Below are positions 9,732 to 19,333 of a stretch of 64,000 nucleotides of DNA, in pieces. Position 1 is the first letter of the stretch; every line of letters starts with the position of its first letter. The translations under genes were made by a program, and so were the position numbers. This DNA comes from Paenibacillus sp. PvR098. Its GTDB lineage: Bacteria > Bacillota > Bacilli > Paenibacillales > NBRC-103111. The DNA is taken from contig NZ_JAFIBU010000001.1 of NCBI RefSeq assembly GCF_017833255.1, positions 3,714,501 to 3,778,500 of the forward strand, written 5' to 3'. The notes below the pieces were generated by a model. It was not told the DNA's origin, did no database searches, and was given only the letters and a program-made list of their open reading frames with translations.

Positions 9732-10676
9732 CTGAATAAGAAAGTAAAAGTGTTCCTTTCATTGTGTATTACTCTAGTTTTCTTATGTTATATTATATTA
9801 AAGGTAAATTGGTCTGTATTTTACTCTTTAATTTTGGATATTAATATTTCCTTTCTGGTTTTGGGTGTAATGGTTTATATTGGAAATTATATTTTGCGTG
9901 CAGTAAGATTAAAGGTTTTGTTACAAAACAAAAATATAAAAGTGATTAATTTATTAGGGATAAACTTCATTCACAATTTCTACAATAGAATATTACCAGC
10001 TAGATTAGGCGATTTTACATTAATTTATCTATTAAAGAAGTATTCAAAAGAGAGTATAAATTCAAGTGTTAACATTTTTATATTAATAAAAATTTATGAC
10101 TTATTAATCTCCATGTTCTTGCTGGCTATATCATATACCGTTTTGTATAAAATCAATATAATCGGTTGGGGTATATGGTTATTAACACTTTTAATCTTAG
10201 TACTATCTCTAAAACCATCTTCAATATTAAGTTTAATACAAATAGTAATCAGCAAGTATACGGAGTGGAATTATATAGATCGATTTAATAGCAAACTAGT
10301 TTCATTAATTCATGATGCAAAACAGCTAGAAATTAATAAAATTCGACTTTATTTATTCCTTACTTCACTCGGAATTTGGTTTTTGATTGCAGTTTTATTC
10401 TATATTTTACTATTATCTATTAATCAAAATTTTGGAATCTGGGATACTCTATTTGCTACAACATTAGCAAACTTCTCATGGGTTCTACCGATTAATGGTA
10501 TAGGTGGATTTGGCACGATGGAAGTTAGCATGGCTTATGCTTTTTCTATGAGGGGTCATCTATTCAATGAAGTATTAGTTTCTGCTTTATATATCAATGT
10601 AATTGTGTTTATATTATCGACATTATTTGTTGTTATTCCATACTATATGCTATTAAAAAGGAGGACATTAACTTGA
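9732..10676 (+). CDS. LPG_synthase_TM (UPF0104) family membrane protein
   Basis: About 314 aa. GTG 9750 is a possible start, but its distance from GGGGG (9720-9724) is too long; an in-frame CTG at 9732 has ideal 7-nt spacing and adds a basic N-terminus (NKKVKV), so CTG is proposed. The protein has about eight hydrophobic helices with the family pattern NYILRAVRLKVLL, NRILPARLGD and a late GIGGFGTMEVSMAY. The family includes the membrane half of MprF and many glycan-cluster proteins suspected of moving lipid-linked sugars. It overlaps the next gene by 4 bp, a common pairing of UPF0104 with a DPM1-like transferase. Confidence 0.8.
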   Translation: MNKKVKVFLSLCITLVFLCYIILKVNWSVFYSLILDINISFLVLGVMVYIGNYILRAVRLKVLLQNKNIKVINLLGINFIHNFYNRILPARLGDFTLIYLLKKYSKESINSSVNIFILIKIYDLLISMFLLAISYTVLYKINIIGWGIWLLTLLILVLSLKPSSILSLIQIVISKYTEWNYIDRFNSKLVSLIHDAKQLEINKIRLYLFLTSLGIWFLIAVLFYILLLSINQNFGIWDTLFATTLANFSWVLPINGIGGFGTMEVSMAYAFSMRGHLFNEVLVSALYINVIVFILSTLFVVIPYYMLLKRRTLT

Positions 10677-11674
10677 AACTAATCATTCAAATCCCATGTC
10701 TGAATGAAGAAAAAACTCTGCCTATTACCATAAAAGATATACCGAGAAAAATAGAAGGAATAAGTAAAGTTGAGATATTAATTATTGATGACGGCAGTTC
10801 AGACAGAACCATTGAAGTGGCCAAGAAGTTGGGTGTGGACCATGTTGTCCGCTTCCCTAAAAACAAGGGTTTGGCGGAGGCGTTTAAAGCTGGACTTGAT
10901 GCTTCGTTAAAGCTAGGTGCAGATATCATTGTAAATACGGATGCGGATAACCAGTATAAAGGCAGTGATATTCCCAAATTAATTAAGCCTATACTAGAAA
11001 AGAAGTTTGAAATGGTAATAGGAGATCGGAAAACAGATACTATTGCTCATTTCTCGCCAATTAAAAAGTTTTTTCAAAGATTTGGAAGTAGGGTTGTAAG
11101 AATCTTATCCCAAACCGATGTGCCTGATTCGACAAGTGGATTTAGAGCCTATTCTCGTGATGCAGCTCTTCGTATCAATGTCGTCTCCGAATTTACGTAC
11201 ACTCTAGAAACCATTATCCAAGCTGGTCATAAGAAAATTTCCGTTGGCCACGTTGAAATTGGAACAAATGGGAAACTTAGAGAATCCAGGTTATTTAAAA
11301 GTATATACGGTTATATGAAACGATCGGCCAAAACGATCATTCGCATATATACAATGTATCGCCCAATGAAGGTTTTTATGACTAGTGGTTTCATTCTATT
11401 TATGCTGGGTGTTGGGCTGGGAGTCAGGTTTCTAATCTATTATTTCCTTGGTGATGGCAATGGGCATATCCAATCGCTTATTTTGTCTGCCGCGATGATG
11501 ATTATTGGCTTTCAGTTAGGGATGCTTGGCTTGGTCGCCGATTTAATTTCGAATAATCGGAAATTAATGGAGGAAACTTTGTATCGGATAAGAAAAATCG
11601 AACTACAACAATCTTCGCAATTAGATGAAGGCTTAAGGCAACCAGTTTTAGCAAGCACCAAACAAATATCATAA
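10673..11674 (+). CDS. GT2 family polyprenyl-phosphate glycosyltransferase (DPM1-like)
   Basis: 333 aa from TTG 10673, with AAAAGGAGG ending at 10664. The N-terminal GT-A domain has IPCLNEEKTLP, the DDGSSD donor-binding motif and NTDADNQY in place of the canonical DxD metal site. Two hydrophobic helices near residues 235-290 anchor it in the membrane. This is the layout of dolichyl/undecaprenyl-phosphate sugar transferases, which make a lipid-phosphate sugar donor. The donor could feed the GT-C enzyme encoded at 6800-8791. GC content rises from here, marking the edge of the most AT-rich part of the island. Confidence 0.85.
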   Translation: MKLIIQIPCLNEEKTLPITIKDIPRKIEGISKVEILIIDDGSSDRTIEVAKKLGVDHVVRFPKNKGLAEAFKAGLDASLKLGADIIVNTDADNQYKGSDIPKLIKPILEKKFEMVIGDRKTDTIAHFSPIKKFFQRFGSRVVRILSQTDVPDSTSGFRAYSRDAALRINVVSEFTYTLETIIQAGHKKISVGHVEIGTNGKLRESRLFKSIYGYMKRSAKTIIRIYTMYRPMKVFMTSGFILFMLGVGLGVRFLIYYFLGDGNGHIQSLILSAAMMIIGFQLGMLGLVADLISNNRKLMEETLYRIRKIELQQSSQLDEGLRQPVLASTKQIS

Positions 11675-11744
11675 GATGCACTGAAAAATTGAAAATAACC
11701 ATTGTAGACCCTCTGGTTAAGTAGAGAATTGGAGGAAGAATATA

Positions 11745-12488
11745 ATGAAAGGTGTTATTCTAGCAGGTGGAACCGGCTCTCGACTTTATCCTTTGACTAA
11801 AGTTACCAACAAACATCTTCTTCCTGTAGGAAAGTACCCAATGATTTTCCATGCTGTTTATAAGTTAAAGGAAGCTGGAATTCATGATTTCCTTGTAGTA
11901 ACAGGAATTGAACATATGGGGGATGTTGTAAGCTTATTGGGAAGCGGTCGCAGCATGGGGATAAACTTTACGTTTAAAGTACAGGATGAAGCGGGTGGAA
12001 TCGCACAGGCTCTAGGGCTCGCGGAACAATTTATCGGAGATGACCAAATGGTCGTTATTCTTGGAGATAATGTATTTTCTGATGAAATTACTGCTTATGT
12101 AGAGGATTTTAAAGAGCAGCAGAAGGGTGCCAAGATTTTATTAAAAGAAGTACATGATCCACAAAGATACGGTGTCCCAGAATTAGAGAATAACCGAATT
12201 GTTTCCATAGAAGAAAAACCCAATTCCCCCAAAAGCAGCTATGCAGTGACAGGGATATATATGTACGATAGCACTGTATTTGAGATTATAAAAACACTTA
12301 AACCATCTAGGCGTGGTGAACTCGAAATTAGCGACGTTAATAATGTCTATATAGAAAGAAATCAATTGACATATGACATCCTAAAAGGATGGTGGACGGA
12401 TGCGGGCACTCACGCTTCCTTATCTATTGCTAATGAATTAGCAAAAGAAATTAAGCTCCATGATGAATTTGGTAAAATAAAGCAGTAA
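11745..12488 (+). CDS. rmlA: glucose-1-phosphate thymidylyltransferase, short form
   Basis: 247 aa with ATG at 11745 behind GGAGGAA. It has the nucleotidyltransferase signature LAGGTGSRLYPLT, the substrate residues KHLLPVGKYPM and ILGDNVF. It makes dTDP-glucose from dTTP and glucose 1-phosphate, the first step to dTDP-L-rhamnose. At 247 aa it is shorter than the about 290-aa enterobacterial RmlA and matches the short form known from Bacillus spsI, which lacks the C-terminal regulatory part. First of four consecutive rhamnose genes. Confidence 0.92.
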   Translation: MKGVILAGGTGSRLYPLTKVTNKHLLPVGKYPMIFHAVYKLKEAGIHDFLVVTGIEHMGDVVSLLGSGRSMGINFTFKVQDEAGGIAQALGLAEQFIGDDQMVVILGDNVFSDEITAYVEDFKEQQKGAKILLKEVHDPQRYGVPELENNRIVSIEEKPNSPKSSYAVTGIYMYDSTVFEIIKTLKPSRRGELEISDVNNVYIERNQLTYDILKGWWTDAGTHASLSIANELAKEIKLHDEFGKIKQ

Positions 12489-12500
12489 GAGGGCGAACCA

Positions 12501-13049
12501 GTGAAGGTTATCGAAACGAAGTTATCCGGTGTCTTTATTATAGAACCCAAGGTTCATGGCGATCACAGAGGTTACTTTATGGAAAGCTACAATATTCAAA
12601 CCTTTGAACCTTATCATTTGAATTATTCGTTTGTTCAAGATAATGAATCTCTTTCACAAGAGGCTGGGACCATTCGAGGGTTTCACTATCAACTGAATCC
12701 TAAGGCCCAAACTAAATTAGTGAGGGTTATTTCCGGGGCTATCTACGATGTTGTTATTGATTTACGTAAATCATCCACGACCTATGGAAATTGGTTAGGG
12801 TTTATTCTAAGTGATTCGAATAAACGTCAACTTTTGGTTCCAAAGGGTTTTGCTCATGGATTTTGTACATTAGTTCCAAATACCAGGGTTTTTTATAAAG
12901 TGGATGATTATTATTCTCGGGAGTTTGACAGAGGTATTTTGTGGAACGATCCCTCACTAGGCATCGATTGGCCCACATCCAAGCCTATTCTTTCGGAGAA
13001 AGATCAAGGACTTCCTCTTCTGAAGGATGCAGATCTTAACTTTGTGTAA
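12501..13049 (+). CDS. rmlC: dTDP-4-dehydrorhamnose 3,5-epimerase
   Basis: 182 aa from GTG 12501. The cupin fold enzyme is shown by HGDHRGYFMESYN, GTIRGFHYQ with the catalytic His, and VPKGFAHGFCTL. It epimerises dTDP-4-keto-6-deoxyglucose at C3 and C5 on the way to dTDP-L-rhamnose. It starts 12 bp after rmlA and is followed by rmlB after 13 bp, so the four genes form one operon. The ribosome-binding site (GAGGGCG) is weak, which fits translation coupled to rmlA. Confidence 0.92.
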   Translation: MKVIETKLSGVFIIEPKVHGDHRGYFMESYNIQTFEPYHLNYSFVQDNESLSQEAGTIRGFHYQLNPKAQTKLVRVISGAIYDVVIDLRKSSTTYGNWLGFILSDSNKRQLLVPKGFAHGFCTLVPNTRVFYKVDDYYSREFDRGILWNDPSLGIDWPTSKPILSEKDQGLPLLKDADLNFV

Positions 13050-13062
13050 CGGAGGCATAATA

Positions 13063-14046
13063 TTGAAGCTTTTAGTCACAGGTGGAGCTGGTTTCATCGG
13101 GAGCAATTTCATCAGCTACATGTTGGACAAACATACGGAGTATGAGATCATCAATCTAGATGTGTTGACCTATGCCGGAAATTTAGAGAATCTTCATTTT
13201 TTAAAAGATCATCCTCGATATATGTTTATTAAAGGTGATATTTCTGACTCAGAGCTAGTAACGGATGTTTTCGGCAAAGGGATAGATGTGGTTGTAAATT
13301 TTGCCGCTGAATCTCACGTGGATCGAAGTATTTTAGATCCAAGTCTATTTGTCAAAACGAATGTAATGGGTACACAAATTTTGTTGGAAGCTGCAAAAAA
13401 ATTTAAAGTAACGAAATTTGTACAGGTTTCGACGGACGAGGTTTATGGTTCTCTTGGGCCGACAGGACTTTTTACCGAAGAAACTCCGCTGTCACCCAAC
13501 AGCCCATATTCGGCAAGTAAAGCTGGAGGGGATTTGTTGGTGCGGGCATATCATGAAACGTTCGGGCTGCCTATCAATATCACTCGATGTTCCAATAACT
13601 ATGGACCGTATCAATTTCCTGAGAAACTTATACCTTTGATCATTACCAATGCATTGAATGATATCCCCCTTCCTGTTTATGGGGACGGGTTAAATATTCG
13701 GGATTGGCTGTATGTGGAAGATCATTGTAGTGCTATTGATTTAGTAATTCATAAAGGCGTTAATGGAGAGGTTTATAACATAGGAGGAAATAACGAGCGG
13801 ACTAATCTTGAAATTGTAAAGACCATTCTAGAGGAAATAGGTAAGCCGAAATCTTTAATTACTTATGTGGAAGACAGACCTGGGCACGACCGCCGGTACG
13901 GCATTGATGCTACAAAAATTTCTAGAGATTTAGGCTGGGTACCAAACCATTTCTTTGAAAAAGGAATTAAGAAGACGATCCAATGGTATTTAGACCATCA
14001 AGAATGGTGGGAGAGAATTAGGTCAGGCGAGTATCGGACTTATTAA
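13063..14046 (+). CDS. rmlB: dTDP-glucose 4,6-dehydratase
   Basis: 327 aa from TTG 13063, chosen because GGAGG lies at 13051-13055; the longer frame from 13027 would overlap rmlC. It is an extended SDR: TGGAGFIGSNF binds NAD, the active site has VSTDEVYG with YSASKAGGD (the YxxxK pair), and RCSNNYGPYQFPEKLIP is a strong RmlB signature. It converts dTDP-glucose to dTDP-4-keto-6-deoxyglucose. Full length for the family. Confidence 0.93.
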   Translation: MKLLVTGGAGFIGSNFISYMLDKHTEYEIINLDVLTYAGNLENLHFLKDHPRYMFIKGDISDSELVTDVFGKGIDVVVNFAAESHVDRSILDPSLFVKTNVMGTQILLEAAKKFKVTKFVQVSTDEVYGSLGPTGLFTEETPLSPNSPYSASKAGGDLLVRAYHETFGLPINITRCSNNYGPYQFPEKLIPLIITNALNDIPLPVYGDGLNIRDWLYVEDHCSAIDLVIHKGVNGEVYNIGGNNERTNLEIVKTILEEIGKPKSLITYVEDRPGHDRRYGIDATKISRDLGWVPNHFFEKGIKKTIQWYLDHQEWWERIRSGEYRTY

Positions 14047-14088
14047 GACATACAATATGGATCCCGAATAAAAGGGGAATGACACAGC

Positions 14089-14931
14089 ATGCGAATTCTC
14101 GTTACTGGAGCCAATGGGCAATTGGGAAAGGATTTAGTAAAAATCTTAGGAGACATCCATGAGGTTTATGGATATGATCGTCTTGCTTTGGACATCACAA
14201 GCCCTGTTCAATGCAAGAGTGTTATAGGTAAGGTTCATCCGGATGTTGTGATTCATGCAGCGGCTTACACTGCTGTTGATTTAGCAGAAACAGAAGAAGA
14301 CGAAGCTTATAAGATCAATGCCTTTGGTACAAGAAATTTAACTGCCGCGGCGGAAGAATTGGGGGCTAAGTTCTGTTATATCAGTACGGATTATGTATTT
14401 GATGGAACAACCTCCACGCCGTACAAAGAATTTGATCAAACCAATCCTCAAAGTGTTTATGGGAGGTCCAAAAGAGCGGGAGAACTACTGGTGCAATCGT
14501 TATCTTCCAAATATTTTATTGTAAGGACCTCTTGGGTGTATGGGATTCATGGCACTAATTTTGTAAAAACGATGCTGAACCTATCTAAAGAGCGAGATAC
14601 ACTAAAAGTAGTCAATGACCAAATCGGCTCTCCAACGTATACTGTTGATTTATCTCGGTTTATCGCCCAACTGGTTGAAACCGAATGTTATGGTATATAC
14701 CATGCATCCAATTCAGGTGCTTGCTCTTGGTATGACTTTGCTTGCGCCATTTTTGAGGAAAGTGGGATTTCTATGATTTTACAACCTTGCTCAACGGAAG
14801 AGTTTCCGCGGCCTGCTCCAAGGCCTAAGTATTCAGTCATGGATCACTTGTCTATAAGAACCAATGGATTTAAAGACTTTCGGAATTGGCGCGAAGCATT
14901 GCGTAACTTTTTGAAAGAATTGAAGGGATAA
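14089..14931 (+). CDS. rmlD: dTDP-4-dehydrorhamnose reductase
   Basis: 280 aa from ATG 14089 behind AAAGGGGAA. The N-terminus VTGANGQLGKDL is the dinucleotide-binding loop, and YISTDYVFDG plus YGRSKRAGE supplies the Thr/Tyr/Lys active site. It reduces the 4-keto group with NAD(P)H to give dTDP-L-rhamnose. The last of the four rhamnose genes, it ends 4 bp before the next glycosyltransferase, which suggests that enzyme uses the product. Confidence 0.92.
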   Translation: MRILVTGANGQLGKDLVKILGDIHEVYGYDRLALDITSPVQCKSVIGKVHPDVVIHAAAYTAVDLAETEEDEAYKINAFGTRNLTAAAEELGAKFCYISTDYVFDGTTSTPYKEFDQTNPQSVYGRSKRAGELLVQSLSSKYFIVRTSWVYGIHGTNFVKTMLNLSKERDTLKVVNDQIGSPTYTVDLSRFIAQLVETECYGIYHASNSGACSWYDFACAIFEESGISMILQPCSTEEFPRPAPRPKYSVMDHLSIRTNGFKDFRNWREALRNFLKELKG

Positions 14932-14935
14932 TCCA

Positions 14936-15889
14936 ATGGAAACGGTAAGCGTTCATATTGTCACATTTAATAGCGAAATCTACATTCACAGTTGTCTTGA
15001 ATCCATCTTCCAACAAACGTATCCGATTCGCAATGTGATTGTTGTAGATAATCATTCTACGGATCGGACAAGGGAGATCTTAGCGAATTACCAGGATCGC
15101 ATTGAAATCATACTTAACTCCTCGAACAAAGGGTTTGCCCCCGCACATAATCAGGCAATTCAATGTTCTTCATGTGATTATTACCTCGTCCTCAACCCGG
15201 ATATCCGACTTGATCAAGACTATGTTTCTCATTTGGTAGAAGCATTGAATACACAACCTGAAGCGGGAAGCTCCACGGGTAAACTACTGAGTCAGAACGA
15301 ATTAGGGAAACTCGACAGTACAGGCTTAACCATAAACCGTGCACGTCGTGCATTTGACCGGGGGCAAAATGAACCGGCAAACCAATGGAGCAAGCCTTCC
15401 GAAGTCTTTGGTGTTTCGGGTGCCGCGGGGCTATATTCGAAGAAAATGGTTGAGGATATCAGTATCGATGGCGAGTTTTTTGATGAGGATTTTTTTGCAT
15501 ATAAAGAAGATGTAGATGTATCTTGGCGTGCCCAACTTATGGGATGGAAGGCATATTATGAACCAAAAGCATTAGCCTCTCATGAACGTGGCTGGAAATC
15601 AGGGAAACGTATGGATCAGCCCCTCTTTGTACGCAGACTCTCTTACATTAATCGATACAAAATGATACTGAAGAATGATCGTTTCGGATACGTTTGTTTG
15701 CATCTTTTCCCCTTGTTATTCTTTGAAGCACTTAGCTTTGGCTATACATTGCTGAAAGAACCCGGGCTGCTTCCTATATGGGGCGATTTCTTCAAGAAGC
15801 TTCCCCACCTATTGAATAAAAGAAAGCAGATCCAAGCTAAACGAAGGGTGCGCTTGGAACAGGTCTATCAATGGTTTGTTAAAACATGA
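14936..15889 (+). CDS. GT2 family glycosyltransferase, probable rhamnosyltransferase
   Basis: 317 aa from ATG 14936. GT-A fold motifs are VSVHIVTFNSE, VVDNHSTDRTRE and LNPDIRLDQDY, and the metal or acceptor region EDFFAYKEDVDVSWR is typical of the WbbL/RfbF-type rhamnosyltransferase group. It lies 4 bp after rmlD, so co-translation is likely. A rhamnose donor is therefore a reasonable inference but is not proven by a motif. A bidirectional terminator follows it. Confidence 0.83.
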   Translation: METVSVHIVTFNSEIYIHSCLESIFQQTYPIRNVIVVDNHSTDRTREILANYQDRIEIILNSSNKGFAPAHNQAIQCSSCDYYLVLNPDIRLDQDYVSHLVEALNTQPEAGSSTGKLLSQNELGKLDSTGLTINRARRAFDRGQNEPANQWSKPSEVFGVSGAAGLYSKKMVEDISIDGEFFDEDFFAYKEDVDVSWRAQLMGWKAYYEPKALASHERGWKSGKRMDQPLFVRRLSYINRYKMILKNDRFGYVCLHLFPLLFFEALSFGYTLLKEPGLLPIWGDFFKKLPHLLNKRKQIQAKRRVRLEQVYQWFVKT

Positions 15890-15933
15890 TGTACGATCAT
15901 GCCCCCATAGATGGAGATACGGCGTTAACACAA

Positions 15934-15969
15934 AAAGCACTTAAAGACCATTTTGGCCTTAAGTGCTTT
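15934..15969. terminator. bidirectional terminator between convergent genes
   Basis: An 11-bp perfect stem, AAAGCACTTAA (15934-15944) against TTAAGTGCTTT (15959-15969), with A and T runs on both sides. It lies between the plus-strand glycosyltransferase and the minus-strand ugd, so it can serve both transcripts. Confidence 0.8.
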
Positions 15970-15972
15970 ATG

Positions 15973-17298
15973 CTAAACAATTTGAGTTTTTCTCCCCATA
16001 ATTGGAATGCGCCCTATTGAATAATACTCATATTCCAATTCAGCCATTCTCTGCAAATCGAAGCAATTCCGTCCGTCAAAGATGATGGGCTGTTTGACTC
16101 GATTTCTAATTTCTGAAAGGTTCATGTTCTTGATATCGAACCATTCGGTTAATATAAATAAGGCGTCTGCATTATGAGCCGCTTCTTGGATAGAAGCCGC
16201 GTATCGAACTTCCTTCCTTAGCCATTTCCTCGCATTGTCAATAGCTATTGGGTCGTAGGCTACGACTTGGGCGCCAGCTTCGATTAGCTGATCCGTTACC
16301 GCTATGGAGGCGGCCTCCCGCATATCATCCGTATCAGGCTTAAAGGCTAGTCCCAGCACCGCAACGTTCAGTCCTTTCAATGAACCAAAACGCTCTTTGG
16401 CCTTTCGTACAAGCAGTTCCTGCTGTTTGTTATTCACATCTATAACTGCCTTTAATAAATCAAATTCGTGCTCGACGTTTCCTGCTATTTGTATGAGTGC
16501 TTTCGTATCCTTTGGGAAACAAGAACCTCCATAACCGATACCGGCTTTGAGAAATTGGCTGCCAATACGCCGATCCATCCCCATACCTCTCGCAACATCC
16601 TCCACGTTCGCATTAAGCTTTTCGCAGAGACTTGAAATTTCATTGATAAAACTGATTTTGGTAGCCAAGAATGCGTTGGAAGCATATTTAATCATTTCGG
16701 CGCTGCAGGTGTCAGTTTTAAAGATCGGAATTCCGAAAGGACGATTGATTTCTTCAAGGATAGCTGCAGCTGCGTCATTATCCGATCCAATAACGATCCG
16801 GTCCCCGTGGAATGCGTCATAAACCGCACTGCCTTCACGCAAAAATTCAGGATTGGATACTACATCAAATGGGACTTCATTCTCTCTGTACTCCAAAATC
16901 ATTCTGCGGATCCGGTCGTTCGTTCCGACAGGTACAGTACTTTTGGTTACCACTACCACAAATTCACGCAATTGCCTGGCGATATTAATGGAAACTTCAT
17001 CTACATATTGCAGATTGGCAGTACCGTCAGCTTTTGGAGGGGTTCCAACGGCAATGTAAATAGCTTTCGCATCACGGAAGCCTTGCTTGTGATCTACCGT
17101 GAAGGATAACCTTCCGTTTTGAATATTTTTGAGCATTAACTCTTCTAAGCTAGGCTCATATATAGGGGATTGACCTGCGCGCATCATTTCAATTTTTTGC
17201 GAATCGATGTCAATACAAGTGACCTCGTGTCCGATTTCGGAAAGACATACTCCGGTCACCAAGCCTACATAACCAGTCCCTACTACGGCGATTTTCAT
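15973..17298 (-). CDS. ugd: UDP-glucose 6-dehydrogenase
   Basis: 441 aa on the minus strand. KIAVVGTGYVGLVTGVCL binds NAD, FLREGSAVYDAFHGDRIVIG and GYGGSCFPKDTKAL carry the catalytic Cys, and GLAFKPDTDDMREAAS is the C-terminal UDP-binding signature. It oxidises UDP-glucose to UDP-glucuronate. It lies 15 bp downstream of galU, which makes UDP-glucose, so the two form a precursor operon opposite to the rml operon. Bacillus homologues are TuaD, YwqF and YtcA; which orthologue this is cannot be told here. Confidence 0.93.
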   Translation of the reverse strand: MKIAVVGTGYVGLVTGVCLSEIGHEVTCIDIDSQKIEMMRAGQSPIYEPSLEELMLKNIQNGRLSFTVDHKQGFRDAKAIYIAVGTPPKADGTANLQYVDEVSINIARQLREFVVVVTKSTVPVGTNDRIRRMILEYRENEVPFDVVSNPEFLREGSAVYDAFHGDRIVIGSDNDAAAAILEEINRPFGIPIFKTDTCSAEMIKYASNAFLATKISFINEISSLCEKLNANVEDVARGMGMDRRIGSQFLKAGIGYGGSCFPKDTKALIQIAGNVEHEFDLLKAVIDVNNKQQELLVRKAKERFGSLKGLNVAVLGLAFKPDTDDMREAASIAVTDQLIEAGAQVVAYDPIAIDNARKWLRKEVRYAASIQEAAHNADALFILTEWFDIKNMNLSEIRNRVKQPIIFDGRNCFDLQRMAELEYEYYSIGRIPIMGRKTQIV

Positions 17299-17313
17299 TT
17301 GAACCTCCAGTTA

Positions 17314-18207
17314 TTAATGTGTGACCTTGTTATTAGCAAGAATTTCGGTCAAGTATTTCAATACTTCCTCCCTTAAATCTTCTCGTCTAAGGGAAAAATC
17401 TACCGTAGCTTTGATAAAACCAACCTTATCCCCTACATCGTAACGGATACCTTCAAAATGATATGCCAGAACCGCTTGGCATTCGTTAAGACGATTTATG
17501 GCATCCGTCAATTGGATTTCACCATCGGCTCCGGGGTTCTGATTCTCCAAGATGTCAAAAATTTCAGGACGAAGCACATAACGTCCCATAATGGCGTAAC
17601 GAGAAGGTGCAGCGTTTCTTTTAGGTTTCTCTACTAGGGATTCGACATGAAGTAGACCAGTTTCTACAGGGCTTCCTTTCGGAGCAATAATACCATATTT
17701 CGAAACGTCTTCAACCGACACCTCTTGAACTCCTACAACAGAGGAATTATAACGTTCGAAGACGTCGATAAGCTGTTTAAGGCAAGGCTTTTCGGCTTCT
17801 ACAATATCGTCGCCGAGCAGTACGGCAAAAGGCTCGTCACCGATAAATGAACGGGCGCATGAAATGGCGTGGCCAAGCCCGCGAGGCTCCTTCTGGCGGA
17901 TATAATGGATGTTAGCCATTTCCGCAATGGAGCGGATTTCGCGGAGTTTTACTGTTTTGCCCTTGCGCTCCAATACATGTTCAAGTTCATAGGATTTATC
18001 AAAATGATCCTCAATAGCCCGTTTCCCACGCCCACTGATAATCATGATGTCCTCTATTCCGGAGGCCACTGCTTCTTCAATGATATATTGAATTGTTGGC
18101 TTATCTACGATAGGAAGCATTTCCTTAGGTTGAGCCTTAGTTGCAGGTAAAAAGCGTGTACCCAACCCGGCTGCAGGGATAATAGCTTTTCTGACTTTTT
18201 TCAACAA
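17314..18207 (-). CDS. galU: UTP-glucose-1-phosphate uridylyltransferase
   Basis: 297 aa on the minus strand with AGGAGG before the start. [27 protein letters not shown] contains the nucleotide-binding loop and is the family hallmark; [16 protein letters not shown] and LGDDIV follow. It makes UDP-glucose for ugd, the priming transferase and cell-wall glycans. Orthologous enzymes in Bacillus are named GtaB. A TATAAT hexamer lies on the minus strand at 18242-18237, 30 bp upstream, without a good -35 box. Confidence 0.93.
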   Translation of the reverse strand: MLKKVRKAIIPAAGLGTRFLPATKAQPKEMLPIVDKPTIQYIIEEAVASGIEDIMIISGRGKRAIEDHFDKSYELEHVLERKGKTVKLREIRSIAEMANIHYIRQKEPRGLGHAISCARSFIGDEPFAVLLGDDIVEAEKPCLKQLIDVFERYNSSVVGVQEVSVEDVSKYGIIAPKGSPVETGLLHVESLVEKPKRNAAPSRYAIMGRYVLRPEIFDILENQNPGADGEIQLTDAINRLNECQAVLAYHFEGIRYDVGDKVGFIKATVDFSLRREDLREEVLKYLTEILANNKVTH

Positions 18208-18419
18208 AGGTTCCTCCTACTTTTGTTATATGATTTATTATACATTTTTCCCAGATGAAAAAAATAAAAAATTCTCACATCATGTCGAAACAATAAAATC
18301 TTTTCAAAGCGACATAAAAATTATTTTTATATAATTAAGGAAAAAATAGAAATTTTTATTTAAATTATACTATTTTCAAGTCGGTTTAAGTTTTAGGACG
18401 TACCTTTAAATAGTTTTCA

Positions 18420-18428
18420 TGTTATAAT
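18420..18428 (+). promoter_or_regulatory. extended -10 promoter element (TGTTATAAT)
   Basis: TG-N-TATAAT at 18420-18428 in the AT-rich divergent region between galU and the next plus-strand gene. The start codon at 18460 would lie about 25 nt after the expected transcription start. No clear -35 hexamer is present, which is normal for extended -10 promoters. Confidence 0.5.
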
Positions 18429-18459
18429 AATGGCTATCAACTATTCACTGGAGTATTTT

Positions 18460-19326
18460 ATGGACTTAAGTATTATTATTGTTAATTATAATACATGTGA
18501 GCTAACATTGAATTGTTTAAAGTCTGTTTACGAATCTCAAACGAGCTATCGTTTCGAAGTGTTATTAATCGATAACCATTCTCAGGATGCCTCTGTTAGT
18601 GAAATAAAGAAACATTATCCTGAGGTCAGGTTGTTTTGTAATAATGAAAATGTAGGCTTTTCCAGAGCTAATAATCAGGGTATACGTGTTGCAAAAGGAA
18701 CGTATGTACTTCTGTTGAACTCCGATACCGTAGTTCAAACAGATACATTTCAAAACATGATCGATTTTATGGAACAGCACCCGCGTGTTGGCGCAGCAGG
18801 CTGTAAAGTCGTGCTGCCCGACGGTTCTTTAGACAAAGCGTGCCGCCGCGGGTTCCCTACACCCTCGGCATCCTTTTATTATGCCTTTGGGATATCAAAA
18901 TGGTTTCCTAACAACCCGAAGTTCAATCAATACCAGCTGAGCCATTTAGACCCGGATAAAGATTATCCTGTGGATTGCTTAGTTGGTGCTTTTATGATGG
19001 TACGCAAAGAGACCATTGATCAGGTGGGCATGCTGGATGAGGATTTTTTTATGTATGGCGAAGACATCGACTGGTGTTATAGAATAAAAGAGGCTGGCTG
19101 GGAAATCCATTACTATCCTTATACTCAAATCGTTCATTATAAAGGGGCGAGCAGCCGCCGGAAGCCCTTTAAGATTATATATGAGTTCCATCGTGCGATG
19201 TACTTATTTCACAGGAAACATTACCGTCGCAAGTATTCGTTATTTATTAATAGTATGGTGTACATTGGTATAGGATTGAAATTGTTGATATCGATCATAT
19301 TAAATCGTTTTGGATCTGTGAGGTGA
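18460..19326 (+). CDS. GT2 family glycosyltransferase
   Basis: 288 aa from ATG 18460 with TGGAG 7 nt upstream; a longer frame from 18430 overlaps the promoter. It has DLSIIIVNYNT, LLIDNHSQDAS and LLNSDTVV (GT-A donor motifs), DEDFFMYGEDIDWCYRIK and a C-terminal hydrophobic helix. This subfamily often includes rhamnosyltransferases in exopolysaccharide clusters. It starts a two-gene transcript with the priming transferase downstream. Confidence 0.83.
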   Translation: MDLSIIIVNYNTCELTLNCLKSVYESQTSYRFEVLLIDNHSQDASVSEIKKHYPEVRLFCNNENVGFSRANNQGIRVAKGTYVLLLNSDTVVQTDTFQNMIDFMEQHPRVGAAGCKVVLPDGSLDKACRRGFPTPSASFYYAFGISKWFPNNPKFNQYQLSHLDPDKDYPVDCLVGAFMMVRKETIDQVGMLDEDFFMYGEDIDWCYRIKEAGWEIHYYPYTQIVHYKGASSRRKPFKIIYEFHRAMYLFHRKHYRRKYSLFINSMVYIGIGLKLLISIILNRFGSVR

Positions 19327-19333
19327 GTAAGGA

